The position numbers were made by a program, and so were the translations under genes. Below, in pieces: positions 37,691 to 50,360 of a stretch of 64,000 nt of DNA (the first letter of the stretch is position 1; every line of letters starts with the position of its first letter). The stretch spans positions 22,879,667 to 22,943,666 of the forward strand of contig NC_054884.1 of NCBI RefSeq assembly GCF_018320785.1. The letters are read 5' to 3'. A model generated the notes under the pieces. It ran no database searches, was not told the origin of the DNA, and was given only the letters and a program-made list of their open reading frames with translations. Source of the stretch: Cheilinus undulatus (lineage: Eukaryota > Chordata > Actinopteri > Labriformes > Labridae).

Positions 37691-38594
37691 AGAGTGTCAT
37701 TTTCAGCCTTAATGGCAGCAGTGGTTGTACGTTTTTTTTGGTTGTTTGTTTGTTTTTAATCTGATCAAGAATAAAAAATGTGAGAAATAGTGATGTTATG
37801 ATGTCAAGTATTAGGAAGCTGATGGGTTAGTTACATAAAAAAATCACCCTAAAAAAGCGTATAACTCACATAAATATGTCCATGTGTCACATTCTTCTGC
37901 ATTAATATGGATTTCCATTTGATTATTACTTAATTATTCAAAATAAACCCTGAACAGATGACTCATAAAGTTACAACAGAAATACAAGAAACAGACTTGA
38001 ATTTCATGACCGGCCCACCTAATGTATAATCAGTGTTATACTGCCCTCTAATGTTGTAATGAAAAACTACATCAACTTTGAAAGAATCAAAAACAGATCA
38101 CTTACAGGGACTGTCACATTAAAGCTGCAAAAAAAAAAAAAAAAAAAAAACAGAAAAAAAAGTGGCAAATGTGCCTAAACCCTGGATTATAATTTTTGAG
38201 ATTATAAAACCCAAAACTCAAAATCTGACCACTGTTTTCAATTTGGTTTCTTGTAAACTTCTGACTTAAAACTGCTGTAAAATAATGATTTAAAAAACTT
38301 TTGGAGTTTTGTATTTCTGATTAAAGACTTTTTAAATTCTGATATTTTTATTTATTTATTTTTTTGTAAATCCTTGACTTTTGAAACTCTGAAATGCTGC
38401 AAATATAAGACTTTATAATCTCAAAAATTAGGATTTTTTTTCCCACCCACATTTTGACCTTTTTGATCAGAAATCAACAGATTCTCCTTGTGTTTTAATC
38501 TTTTAGGTTGGCCCCTATACGCCGCTAATCATGCTTTTTTGTTTTATATGAACATCTTATTTTGATAATGTCATAGCAGACAGCCCCCCCAACC

Positions 38595-38652
38595 CCACAA
38601 AATCTTTGACGCCCCCCCTAGGGGGTCCCTTGACCCCAGGTTGGGAACCACT
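38595..38652. mobile_element. End of a hAT-like repeat
   Basis: The segment ends in 'ccccaggttgggaaccactg', a terminal sequence shared by many fish hAT-like repeats. The opposite end was not found with confidence; a weak cagtggtt occurs near 37,718. Confidence 0.4.
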
Positions 38653-38689
38653 GATCTATTAACAGTATCACGCATTGTAAAACACATTT

Positions 38690-39010
38690 TGACAATTCTA
38701 ATCATTTTTTCTTTTTTTAAATCCAATTTCATCAACTTTCCACCCATTTCTGCTACTTTTGAGCCATGTTGCGCTGTTTGAACCTTTCCATCACTTTTAA
38801 CACATTGTTTTGCTACTTTTAACCCATTTTAGCCACTTTCAACCTTTTGTTGCCTCTGTTGACCCTTTTTGGCACTGTAACCCCAAATTTGCCTACTTTT
38901 AACCCTTTTTTCCACTTTGCACCTATTTCTTTCCTGTTAACCAATATTTTGCCACTGTTAACCCATTTCTGTTACTTCTAAAATGCACTTTAACACTGTT
39001 TTAAGAAAAG
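38690..39010. repeat. Degenerate ~30-bp tandem repeat
   Basis: Phrases such as 'gctacttttaacccatttt', 'gccactttcaacc', 'gcctacttttaaccc' and 'gccactgttaaccc' recur about every 30 bases. This gives a decayed minisatellite of roughly ten units. Confidence 0.7.
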
Positions 39011-39623
39011 GGGTTCACATTTTTTCAAGAATGCTCTGTGTGATGGCATTAAAAAAAGAATCAAAAATATTTCTGTTGCTATGATCAGAGTGATTATTAT
39101 GCAAGTAAAAAAATATATATACAGTTATCACAGCTTGACTTTACAATGGACAATGATTTTGCTGACCTCCCTGGGACCCCAATTTGGTTGGGCCCCAGAA
39201 AGCTCTCCCCTTTATCCCCCCTATGGGTTAGCCTTGACTGTAAATGTACCAGCCAATAACCAACAAAAACATCTCCAGCGAGTGATGGAACATTGGTCAA
39301 TCCATGGAAGTTACTAATAACTATTATTGTATCTTTATTTCCTCATGGCTGAGACTAGCTGTCTTAGGGTAAGGGCCTTACCCTTACCCTATCCCCAAGG
39401 AGGCGTTCTGGTCTGGCCCCTTCCCCAGATCTACTGAATATTTATACCATAGCTATACGGAAAAAATACAAATTAAACATAGCAGACAATGCTAAACTTA
39501 TGTTGTTGCTGTGCGATATTTTTTTCTCCCAGATGTCACTGAAGGGTCCCTTATTATGAAAGTGATGAATAACGTTGGAATAATGCTGAGTATTATCAAA
39601 AATGAAAAGATACGACATATATA

Positions 39624-40345
39624 GGTGAGCTCAAAGAATTTGAACATCATGAAATTTTTCATTTTACCTGTAATTTCATTAAAGAACTTAAACCTGTTCA
39701 CATTGTAGATTCATCACACACAAAGTGAAATATTTCAAGACTTTTTATCATTATCTTAAAACATTGGAATATTACAGATCAAAATATAAAGTGCTTCTAA
39801 GTTAAGTTATATTAACTTATGGGTTCAGTACTTGGTCGGGGCTACTTTTACATGAAATGCACATCAGTACGACATGGCATGGAGGCAGTCAGTCTGTGGC
39901 ACTGCTGTGGTTTAATGAAGCCTGCGCTACTTTGATAGCAGCCTTCAGCTCATCAGTGTAGTCTGGATTATCAGGCTGGGCAGTGAAGCACAGTAATACC
40001 ATGGTCAGGAAACCAGTTTCTGGTAGTTCTGGCTTTTACTTTGGGAAGGCGCCAAGTCCTGCTGGAAAAGGAAGTCAGTTTCGCCATACAGCTTCTCAGC
40101 AAATGGAAACTGGAAACACTGGACCTCAAGCACCTTTGATTCTGTGCCTCTCTGATCTTCAGATTCTGGGGCCTAGATTTGATTAAATTTAGTTTTGTCT
40201 GAAAACAGGACTTTGGACCACTAAGCAGTGGTCCAGATCTTTTTCTCCATAGCCAAGATAAGGCACTTCTGACATCAGGATTCAGGATTGGCTCAACATG
40301 AGGGAGCACAACTCTTGTCTTGCTTGTGCCCCCCGTCCCGCCCCC
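39624..40345 (-). mobile_element. Tc1/mariner transposase remnant upstream of the sialyltransferase
   Basis: The minus-strand frame contains SGPKSCFQTKLNLIKSRPQN, REAQNQRCLRSSV and NWFPDHGITVLHCPAQ, followed in the next frames by a DELKAAIK-like end. These are the middle and C-terminal parts of a Tc1 transposase of a different subfamily from the other copies. Frames are broken, so it is not active. It ends about 280 bp before the sialyltransferase start codon. Confidence 0.8.
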
Positions 40346-40379
40346 CCTTTTTTTAACCCCACTTTTATCTTCCATTCAA

Positions 40380-40624
40380 CCTCCCATGAATCTGCTCTGA
40401 TACAGCCTCTGAGTAAGGCCTGCCCTTCCAGCAGCAAGAGCTCAGATGTAAACCGCTCTGCTTAAAGGAGGAGTTAAGTGTTGTGAAAGTTTGCATGTGA
40501 CTCAGTCTCTCCCTTTCTAAATCAGAAGAGTGAGCAGAAGACCAGCCCAACCATCAGTGGGTTACAGGTAGATGAAACGCCAAGTGCCTTCTCCTCAGAG
40601 CATGTAAGTCTGTGACTGTGAGGT
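40380..40624 (+). promoter_or_regulatory. Presumed promoter and 5' UTR region of the sialyltransferase gene
   Basis: This is the non-repetitive segment between the Tc1 remnant and the start codon. An AP-1-like TGACTCA lies at 40,498-40,504. No TATA box is evident. A possible untranslated 5' exon end (acaggtagat, about 40,566) would allow splicing before the coding exon. The transcription start is unknown. Confidence 0.3.
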
Positions 40625-43600
40625 ATGGCACTAAACTACAGGATTCTTCCTCTGCTGTGTGTCACAGCTCTTGCCCTAGTAATGTTAATGCTTGCTTGGC
40701 AGTTTTTACCTGTGAACAACAGGTAAGGTCATTCACAGTCTCGTTTTTATATTATCTGCCCAGCTTGTTCTGTCAAAGACATTGCTAATATTTTAAATGT
40801 TTTTTTTATTTCCATATCAGCAGGCCTACTTTCTCAGGAGACAGACCCAAAGATAAAAGCTTTGTTATTGATGATGATTATGAACTCTCTGGCACAAAAG
40901 GAAACTTGACTCCTCCACCTGATGTTTTTGAAACAACACGCGGGGCAAAACTTGCGGATTCAGCGAAGACAAACTCAGAGACAAGTCGAAAAAGTGACTT
41001 AAAGAGAGCCTCCAATCATGAAGCTGAGACACCCATGCCTCCCCTCGATGTAAAGTCCTTCAATAAGCTTCCTATATGGGACTTTGAGGATGTCTATAAC
41101 CAGGATGCCTTACCCAGACGGACTGTAAGCATGTCAAAACAAGACGGGACAGAATAAGCATAAATGTCTTAACACTGTGGGAGTGGGCCTAAATAGCTTA
41201 AGCTGATGTGCTGAAGTCTGCAGTTTCCTTGCATGTTACTTGTGTGGGTTTCTATTTGCTTTCCCTTTACACTTTGACATGTCTTATTTGAGCTACGATT
41301 TTCTAGGTCTTTCTCAGGGGCTTTCAATGAAGTGGTGGATTTGGGCCATACTGGATTATGATTTAAAAAATCCTGGCCTGTTTTTTCTCCTATTTCATAA
41401 ACATATGTTTTGTTCTTCACTCTCAGACTTGTCCCCAATCTCTGCGAAACTCAAAGGACGAGAGCTTCAAGAAGATTTTCCTTCCCAACATCCGTCTGTA
41501 TATGTATAAGGATAACGTCAACATGAGCGAGTGGAACAGGCTCTCACATTTCAACAATCCTTTTGGTTTTATGGGTTTCCAGTATGAAGGTATGTTTCTG
41601 TGTTTTTCATCATTCTTATGTGTGGGTGCTGATGATATATGATATTCATACCCCCTTCACCTTTTAAAATGTTATGTTGCAGCCTGATGCTACAGTCATT
41701 TAAATTCATTTTTGTTTTATTATTCTACACTCAGTAACCCATCATGACAATGTGAAAACAATTTTAGAAATGTTTGGAAATGTATTAAAAAGGAAAAAAA
41801 CGAGTGTCACATTGACAGTAAAACTGAGACCCTTTACTCAGTGGCTGAAGCACATTTGGCAGCAATGACAGCCTCAAGTCTTTTTGAATATGACACAAGA
41901 TTTTCTGCCATTCTTCTTTGTACTTCCTCCCAAGCTCAGTCAGGTTGGATAGGGACCGTCAATGAACAGCTGTTTTCAGGTTTGATGGTGTTCGAATCAG
42001 GGCTCATTGCTAGGCCACTCTCAGAGTGTGTTGTTCTGGCTGTGTGCTTAGAGTCATTGTCATGTTGGAAGATGGACCTTCACCCAGTTGGACAGGTTTT
42101 TATCTCTGTACATTGTTCTATTCAGCTTCCCCTCAACCTTGGCCAGTCTCCCATCTCTGCTGCTGAAAACACCCCCACGGCATGATGCTGCCATCGCCAT
42201 GCTTCACTGCTGAGATGGTATCGGGCAGATCATGAGCGCCACCTGGTGTCCTCCAGACATAACGTGAAGATTTGAGGCCAAAGATTTTAAACTTGTTTTC
42301 ATCAGAGTAGAAAATCTTCTTCCTCTGAGTCTAAGAGTCCTTCAGGTGCTTTTATTGCAATCTCAAAGCAGGCTTTAACATGTTTTGCACTGAGGAGAGG
42401 CTTCCATTTAGCCACTCTGCCATAAGGCCCAGATAAGTGGAGAGCTGTAGTAATGGTTGCCCCTCTGGAACTTTGCCCCATCTCCACACAAGATCTCTGG
42501 AGCTCAGTCAGCGGGACCTTCAGGTTCTTGGTCACCTCTCCTTCTATGGCCCTTCTTCCCTGATTGCTCAGTTTGGCCGGGGGACCAGCTCTTGGGAAAG
42601 TCCTGGTTGTGCCAAACATCTTCCATTTGAGAGTTATGGAGGCTACTGTGCTCTTAGGGACCAGTGCAGCAGAATTTTTCTGTAGCCTTCCCTAGATCTG
42701 CGCCTCACGACAATCCTACCTCTGAGCTCTGCAGGTTCACATGAGAGGAAATGTTCTGCTGTCCATGAAAGAAAATTCTTGTCGTGAGTGTTCGAATAAT
42801 GCGCATGATTTTTTTTCTATTTTGTTTTGCAGAAGTGATGGAGGCAGTGAAGTTGATCCCAAAGCCAAAGGAGCCTCTCTTCTCTCCAAAGCCAGGCAGT
42901 AATGGTTGTGTTAGCTGTGCAGTGGTGGGCACAGGAGGGATCCTGAATGGCTCTAGGATGGGGAAAGAGATTGATGATCATGATTATGTTATTCGGTAAG
43001 AAAAGAGGAGAAAAATATTTTTCAAAAGTTCTTGTTAGGACTGTTTACTGTTACTTGAAAAGGGGTTTGAACCCACTTTACATGGAAAAAAAAAATCTAA
43101 TTTGTGTTTAACCTTTTGCCCCTTTTCATCATTTTGTGTCATGTTTGTCTTAGGTTACAGATATGAGGAAAAGAGGTCATTACATGTAAACTCAAAAGCA
43201 TTATTTTTCTAGTGGGATATGATTTATGTATGTTGCTCAAGGTTACAAACTGTGTTTTTCAATTGTTAGCTGTTTGCATGCAAAATGCACTCTTACATGC
43301 CAGAACCTACCTGCAAATCTCCCCCAAAAGTAGCTGGTGTTCAGGCTAATACAAGCATTAGCATTGCTGTATGCCACATCAGTTTAGTTTGTTGGCCTAT
43401 TAAAGTCAACAAAAAGAGTTTTTGGATTACAGCCAATTATGAGCAGATCTCATAGGTCATGTGCTAAAAAATTTATCAACCCATCTTCTGCCTCCTTCAA
43501 TAATTCCTAAGGCCAGTCTTAACAGCCAATCAAAAGAGAGTAGGCTCTTAGGAAGGGGGCCTTGAAGAGAGTGCCTGATATTGCCTGTCAGACAAAGGCT

Positions 43601-46600
43601 TAGCTGTTTTAGTTGTTGCCAATTATGCAAAGCTACAACAGAGGTTTCATAGCATGCTTTTTATGTGTTTGTGTGGCAGGATGAATGGTGCAGTCATTAA
43701 AGGTCATGAGGAAGATGTAGGAAATAGAACATCTGTTTATGTTCACACGGCACACTCCATCACTGCATCAAAACACTTTTATAAGAAATACGGGTACACA
43801 TCTGCCCCCGCTGATAAGGTATTCAAACAGCTATCATAACAGTGTCATTTTGTATTGTTTCCTACCTTATGTACTCATCTGTTTCCCTCTTGCTTTGGCA
43901 GGGAATAAAATATGTGATGATACCTGAAGGGATGAGGGATTTTCATTGGCTCACAGGTCTTTTCAAAAGAAAGACAATTGCCGCCGGCCAATATCGCAAC
44001 TTACGGTGACTATGAACTCTAATTTAACTATTATCAGAACACTCATGAAGGCATACAGTAAATCCACCGTTAGAGCATGCTGGACTGGGCCCTAGCCCTG
44101 TCACCTTTTAATTACACTAAAAGGAACTTTGACAGACAAGTTTATTTTTAAAGGTTCTATCTCTTAAGTTTCTTTGTCCCTCCAGTACTGAGTGCAATTT
44201 TTGTTTATAGTGGTAACCAGATAAAATGTGAATATTTTGTGGAGATAGCACTAAGTCACAAAATTCCTTTGAGTTTATTTCCAGAATTACAGAATTGAAT
44301 TGTCAGAATTTCACAAATGGTTCTTTGAAAAAAACATTACCATGTAAGTTACATTTTGCTCTCCTTACTCATAGAAATAACTAAAATGCACAAATGAAGC
44401 TATTAGTGTCAAAAAAAGTGGATCTTTGACTGATGTTTTTGGCCCTACTTTTGCGTTTAAATGCTTTAACAAAGTTGACTTGAGCCAGTGTCTCAGTGGC
44501 TGCCGAGACTTACAAAATCATCAGATTAACTTCTGAGTCATTGAGACAATATTGTAACAAAGGCATTAATTTTCCTGTCTTGACTCAGTTTGTGTAGAGT
44601 ACTGTTGAGCTGACAAGAACTAACAAAGTCCCCTTTCATCATAGATGTCTGTCATTAAAGGAAAGACAACCTCAAACAATATTGCACATAATGAGCCACA
44701 TCAGTGGAATGAACTGCCTCATACTTAGTCTTCTAAGAGGTTGATCTCTTTTTTTTTCCAAGTGGAGGAGGGTGCACTCATGACCTGTTATAATGTTTTC
44801 GCTTGTCTTATGGGGTGCTAACAAGTCAAATTTACTGTTTTTGTGGAATAGATTAAGATCATGCATTTAGGGCAAACTTGCACTAGGTGATTCTCAACTG
44901 TGTACAAACATGTTGGACCCTAAGGCCCATTTTGCATACCATGCTCAGGCTTGGTACATTACCTTGACCCTGGCATGGTTGGAAGAGGCGGGCTTCAGCA
45001 CAATACGATAATTTATTCATAAGCAGAAGCATGGGTACATGGGTGTAACTGATGAGATTGTTCCTCTTGAAGTCATCCAGGAATAAGAAAAACTATTCAA
45101 AATAAGCCAGGGAGTCAGTAAGTTACTGTCATGTCCATGTTGTTCTTCACTGTGCTGACTTCTTGTAAAGTAAAGCTAATCGTGTCGTATTGTGATATGA
45201 TGACAAGAGGTAACTGCTTTGACCCTGTTGGGTCTGGAGCAATGTGAGTGCAAGCTAGCTGGGGACAGGCGAGTGGGGTAATCATGCTTTGGCATGATAT
45301 GGGGCAATGGGCCAAGTATGAGTGAGTCCTAACTCTGGTGTTGAAAAGTAAAGCCAATGTTGAGGCAGTGGTAAACCATTGATGGCCATAGACAAGAGCT
45401 TTGACAGTTATACTAGAAATAGAGGCATCTGAGACATTGCATTACTCAGAAAGGAAGCTAGTAGGCTACAGCGTATTTCCAGTAGTAGATTTTTTTTCAG
45501 TTCAACTTTATTCAAAAACAAAGTCTGGCAGTTACATTCATAAAACTAGAAAAGCACTCACAGCGCAGACCTCCACCATTAGCCCTATCTCCCAATAGTG
45601 AAGAATCCTTTAAAAACATTCTTGGATCCAGAGGGTGATCCAGATCACTCCCAAAATCTAATTTGCCGATTACTCCCTCCCTGGTGGGGTGGAGACACGG
45701 TGAGGCAAAGCATTGGCTTCGCTACATGTGGAAGTCATGGCAGAGGGTGATTATTCCTCTATTCCTCCCAGCATTGGGAGTATTCTCGCTACAATTTGCT
45801 GTCTTTCTCTCTGTTACGCTCCGACTCATCTCCTTGACCGGGTCTATAAACTCCAAAACTTAAGTGAACTTAAGTTACTCATGTCCGCCATCTCCTGGTG
45901 TGAAGTGGTAACAGCGTAGACCTCTGCCATTAGCCCTATCTCCCAATAGTACAGAATCCTTAACAAAATTCCTGGATCCAGACGATTATCCGGATTACTC
46001 CCAAAATCTAATTATTTCTTCCTTAGGCCATTTCTGACATTTCCTTAAATTTCATCAAAATCAGTCCATGACTTTTTGAGTTATGTTGCTAATAAACGAA
46101 CAAACTAATAAACAAACGAACAAACAAACAAACCCACCCAATCACATAACCTCCTTGGTGGATGTAATAACTACATTGCAGAAATTACAACAGACTAAGC
46201 AGCATTTCATAAATAGAGAACAAGGTTAGAGGTCTTATTTAATTATGTATAGGCTGTTTTAGAAGTAGTTACAGAATGGTTTAAGCTTAGTTAGCTTTAG
46301 CTAGAGCTAACATAGCTATGGTAGCTACATAATTAACATTACTACATTTCGTGCCCCCTCCCGAAATCTTTAGAGCCCCCCCAGAGAGGCCAGGAAATGT
46401 TGGGAAACAGTTACTGTCAGCCTGCCTTTAGTGGATGCCCAAGGAACTGCAGCCTTTTGCATCAATGCAGTACCTTTATAAACACCAGACTTTCCCACAT
46501 GAGAGTGACTTAGAATCTGCCGCATGTCACACAGATAAAGAAAATGTGCTATCTTCTGTCCTTTTATTTGATCTCTTGACTTTTTGTTCTCCAGGCCATG

Positions 46601-48661
46601 GATGTACTATGGCAGTCAGTTTGAGGAGAGTCGCTTCTATGTTCTGCACCCAGATTTCCTCAGATACATACGAAACAGGTTGACCTCTTTTGATATTTTC
46701 TCACGAACCTTTTTTTTTTTCAAAGATGAGACATTCATTTGTATTGCATTGGAAGTAGACGTAACCAATGTACTCCAGTATTGTGAACGCTCTGGAGTTA
46801 CAAATGTGTTCAAATAAAGAGTTAGGTCTTCTGGTAACTTGTGACTTTTTTGGTTGTATTTTAATACTATACGTTTATTGTCTACAGGTTCTTAAAGTCT
46901 GATAACCTGAATGCTACATTCTGGCCAATGGTTAGGCCAACCAACGGAGCATTTACTATCTTCTTGGCTCTGCAGACGTGTGACATTGTAAGAAACCTTT
47001 TATTACTGTGACTTATCCGAATAACATCTAGAGGTATATCTACCTTTAGGGCCAGAGAAATTCTTGCTGATTCACCTGCATTAGCATGTGCATGCAGCAG
47101 CATCACTAGCATTCTTGAAAATATACTTGGCTTTGTAATATTGGAGGAATCCCGTAGAGGGCAAACAAGAGACCTTGGGCCTAAACAAGTATCTGATGTG
47201 TGGTTGGCTGCCTGTCATGTTGCACAGGGATCAGGCGTGAACAGCCCTTTTCAAGTCCAGCCATAAATTCTCTATTGGGCTGAGGTCTGGGCCTTGACTT
47301 AGGCATCCCAGTCATGGTTTTGCTGGAAAATAAATCTCCTCTCAAGCTGCAGTTCTCTTGCAGACTGAATAAGATTGTCCTCCAGGATTTTCCTATATTT
47401 TTCCGTATTCATTTTATCCTCTACCCTTGCAAGCCTTGCTGGGCCGGCTGCCAAGAAGTATCCCCATATCATGATGCTGCCACAGCTGAGCTTCACAGTG
47501 GGGATGGTGAGTTTGTGGTGATGTGCAGTTTTTGGCATCTTGTCTGATGGTCAAAAAGTGCCTTTTTGGTCTCATCGGACCTAAGAACTTTCTTCCACTT
47601 AACCATGGAATCTCCCACATGCCCTTTGGTGAACTCTAGTCAAGGTTTGATAGGAGTTCTTCAACAGTGGCTTTCTGTTCACCACTCTCCCATAAAGCTT
47701 TGACTGGTGAAGAACCTGGGCCACAGTTGTTGTATGCAGCGTCTCTCCCATCTCAGCTGCTGAAGCTCATAGGTGTCTATGTGGTCTCTCTCACCAGTCT
47801 CCTTCTTGTAAAATCACACAGTTTGCGAGGATGGCCTGATCTAGGCAGATTTACACATGTGCCATATTCCTTCCGTTTCTTCATGGTGGACTGATGATGG
47901 GATGTTCAGTGCCTTGGATTTTTTTTATACATCCCCTGACTTCTGCTTTTCAATAACCTTATTTCTTAAGTTGCTTGGAGAGTTCTTTTGTCTTCATGGT
48001 GTAATGGTAGCCAGGAATATGGATTAACCAGTGGCAAGACCTTCCAAACACAGGTGTCTTCACAATCACTTGAGGCACATTCACTGAACTCAAGTGATCC
48101 CCATTTCACTAATTGTGAGACTACTGGCACTTATTGGCTGTACCTCAGTTGAATTAGGTCAGTAACATTAAAGGGGGTGAATATTTATGCAGTCACTTAT
48201 TTTACATTACATATACTTTATTTAATTGACAAACCTCTGTAGAAATCTGTTTTCACTTTGACATTAAAGATTTTTTTTTGTAATTTTTTTATTATTTATA
48301 AAATCAATAAAAGGGTAAAACATCCAAGGGTGTAAATACTTTATTGTAGGCACTGTATATGTTGGTAACATATATCATAAAACCCCTTTAGAAATGTCAA
48401 ATCTTCATTTAACAAATCCTAAAGTTTTTCATTGCTTTCTGTTTTTTTTTTTTTTTTCACTTTCAGGTGAGCGCATATGGATTCATGACTGAAGACTACG
48501 AGAAATACAACAACCACTATTATGAGAACAATGTGACAACACAAGTTATTTTCTACAGTAACCATGACTATATACTGGAGAAAAATACATGGAAAAAACT
48601 ACATGATATAAAAATAATAAGGCTTTATCAAAGAATGGGCTCGAAAAAGGGGACAGAATAA
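40625..48661 (+). CDS. ST6GalNAc I/II-type alpha-2,6-sialyltransferase, nine coding exons
   Basis: This is a Golgi type II enzyme expected to transfer sialic acid to O-linked GalNAc, as ST6GALNAC1/2 do. Coding exons: 40625-40722, 40821-41124, 41427-41589, 42833-42995, 43680-43818, 43902-44005, 46595-46678, 46888-46987 and 48467-48661 (TAA). All junctions are GT/AG and in phase, giving 449 aa. A short cytoplasmic tail and signal anchor occupy residues 1-27 ([11 protein letters not shown]..), followed by a polar stem. The L motif starts near residue 210 ([19 protein letters not shown]). The S motif ([17 protein letters not shown]) lies near 367-384, motif III HYYE at 402-405, and VS motif HDYILE at 418-423. 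All key residues are intact. The length lies between human ST6GALNAC2 (374 aa) and ST6GALNAC1 (600 aa), so the paralogue is left open. Introns 3, 6 and 8 carry repeats. Confidence 0.93.
41640..42770 (-). mobile_element. Tc1/mariner remnant in sialyltransferase intron 3
   Basis: The minus-strand frame at 42,302-42,619 gives the transposase N-terminal helix-turn-helix region ([20 protein letters not shown], then [17 protein letters not shown]). The catalytic and C-terminal regions follow in broken frames down to 41,830 ([25 protein letters not shown]). The end near 41,640 has the '..tatgaatatcatat' type tail. Many stops are present. It lies directly upstream of the exon carrying the L motif, in opposite orientation to the gene. 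Confidence 0.85.
45500..46420. repeat. AGCT-rich repeat copy 4, interrupted by a duplicated dispersed repeat
   Basis: Both flanks belong to the AGCT-rich family: 'ttcaaaaacaaagtctggcag' at 45,510-45,540 and 'agcttagttagctttagcta' at 46,280-46,350. Between them, a ~100-bp segment with 'attagccctatctcccaatag' and 'ctggatccag' occurs twice (about 45,561-45,662 and 45,911-46,013). This is followed by an (AAAC)n-like tail and 'ataacctccttggtgg', an end typical of an RTE-like fish repeat. All of it lies in sialyltransferase intron 6. Confidence 0.55.
47230..48357 (-). mobile_element. Tc1/mariner remnant in sialyltransferase intron 8
   Basis: Minus-strand frames give [24 protein letters not shown] and a following [22 protein letters not shown] block of a Tc1 transposase, with homology continuing to about 47,900 in other frames. 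The terminal repeat 'ttattgtaggcactgta' ends at the TA at 48,356-48,357. It is the same family as the copies at 1.8 and 8.8 kb. The opposite end is lost. It lies between the S-motif exon and the last exon. Confidence 0.85.
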
Positions 48662-48760
48662 CAAATAATTGTACTCTGAATGGCAGAACCTGTTTATTAT
48701 CATTTTTGATTTTTTTTTTTATCAAAAAGTTAATTTTGTAAATAAAATAAAATATTCATT
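48662..48760 (+). other. 3' UTR and poly(A) signal of the sialyltransferase gene
   Basis: This is a short AT-rich trailer after the stop codon, with overlapping AATAAA/AATAAAATAAA at 48,741-48,751. It is the likely transcript end. Confidence 0.6.
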
Positions 48761-50274
48761 TTATTAGGTGTCAGTCTTGGAAAATAAAATTCAGTTTAAC
48801 AGTGTCAAACTGACTTTTTAGTGATTGAGAAATACAATACAGTTTTTTTGTCTGACAGTGAATAGAAACAAATCATCAATGTGTTTTTTTTCCCCCCAAG
48901 AAACAAATTTACACTAAGAGCCTTTCTCAGGAATTGCCACACATCAGGAATTGATGAGCCATCCACGTGGAGGATCTTAAACAGGCTGAACATCACCCCA
49001 TGAAGTGCCTTTTTAAGATGTCTTCCACCTTAATAAAGCAACTACCTGACATAAGACCTTCCAAAAAGTGTAAGGGCTTTTATGTTAAACTGCACAAGTT
49101 AAAGCACAACTTTGTAATTGGGAGTTACTTAGAATGGCAGTGAAGTCTCATGTGCATCATTCACGTGAAACTGCAATAAAAGTGGACCAAATAAATGGAA
49201 TAGTATAAGAAAGAAAGCCATTTAGTTAAAGGAAGAAGATACCTTAAAGTGCCTGTAAAGGGATTAAAAAATCTTTATTTTAGGTTTGTGGTATGACAGA
49301 CCACTGTGTTATGAACCACCAGGCCAAACTAGTCATGAAAAGCATCTCTAAGTTTCTAAAATTAAGCTTCAAAGTCATGAAAATGAGGCAGTAATATCTG
49401 CTCCAAGATAGTGTGGCTGTGTCAACTGAATGAGTTGAAGCCTTGCACACTCATCAGAAATATGAACTTCTCAAATGTTAGAAAATGATTCTGATTAGAG
49501 CGTGGCTGCCTGGCTCTGTGCCAGAAGCTGCAGATTAAATTGACTGTTTTTCTGGTACTAACCATCCTTTTAATGACCTGTAGTCCACCGTGGCTGATAG
49601 ATTTGGGAAATTTAACTCACAGTGAACAAAAACATAGTATGTAACTGGCTGTTAACTTTCAGTGAAGGCAGTGACATCAGCTAATAAAAGACTAGTGAGA
49701 TGAACTGCTCAGTGAGTTCATATCATTGTAGCGTTAGGGAGGTGGGGTAATTCCTCATCAAGACTGGCCATGTCATGGGCTCAGATGTTTGACCTGCACC
49801 AAATTAAACCAAACCAGGAAAGAGGTGTAAAACCTTCTAACAGTCTAAATCAAAGATTCAGTCACATGTAGATCTCAGTGTTCTCAACTTTACTGTTATG
49901 ACACAAAGTTAGATTTCACTTTACACTGACTTTAAAGGTAACACTGCATACTAAAACACATTGAACTAACACTATCACATGCTATACAAAGAGACACACT
50001 AGATTTCTTAATTACAGAGCCAACAGGGAAAAAAGATTCAGATGTAGGGGGTGGTGGTGCAGGGGTGTCCAGTGGCTGAAAATATTCCTAGCCTGTGATG
50101 CTCCAAATGCATGGATTTTAAACTCTGATGCTGATGTAAAATAATGATACATTGATAAACTTAACAGAATAGGACTGGATTGGACTGCTGTTTATCTGAT
50201 GTGTCAAACTTAACATAATACCAATAAATCCAACAGTCATGGTGCTCCTGTAACATTCTAACGCTGATTAGGTC
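48761..50274. other. Intergenic sequence, nothing recognised
   Basis: No coding frame with a domain and no known repeat was found over about 1.5 kb. A GC-poor background prevails, with a short GT-rich patch near 50,050. Confidence 0.45.
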
Positions 50275-50360
50275 AGGGGTGTCCAAACTAAAGCCTGGGG
50301 GCCCAAATGTAGCTTGCAGCAAATTCTAGACATAAAATTAAATAGGGCCCACAGAAGACC
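50275..50360. mobile_element. Terminal fragment of a hAT-like repeat
   Basis: 'caggggtgtccaaact' followed by 'gggggcccaaatgtagc' is the end sequence of the same type of element as 22,365-22,874. The other end was not located. Confidence 0.4.
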
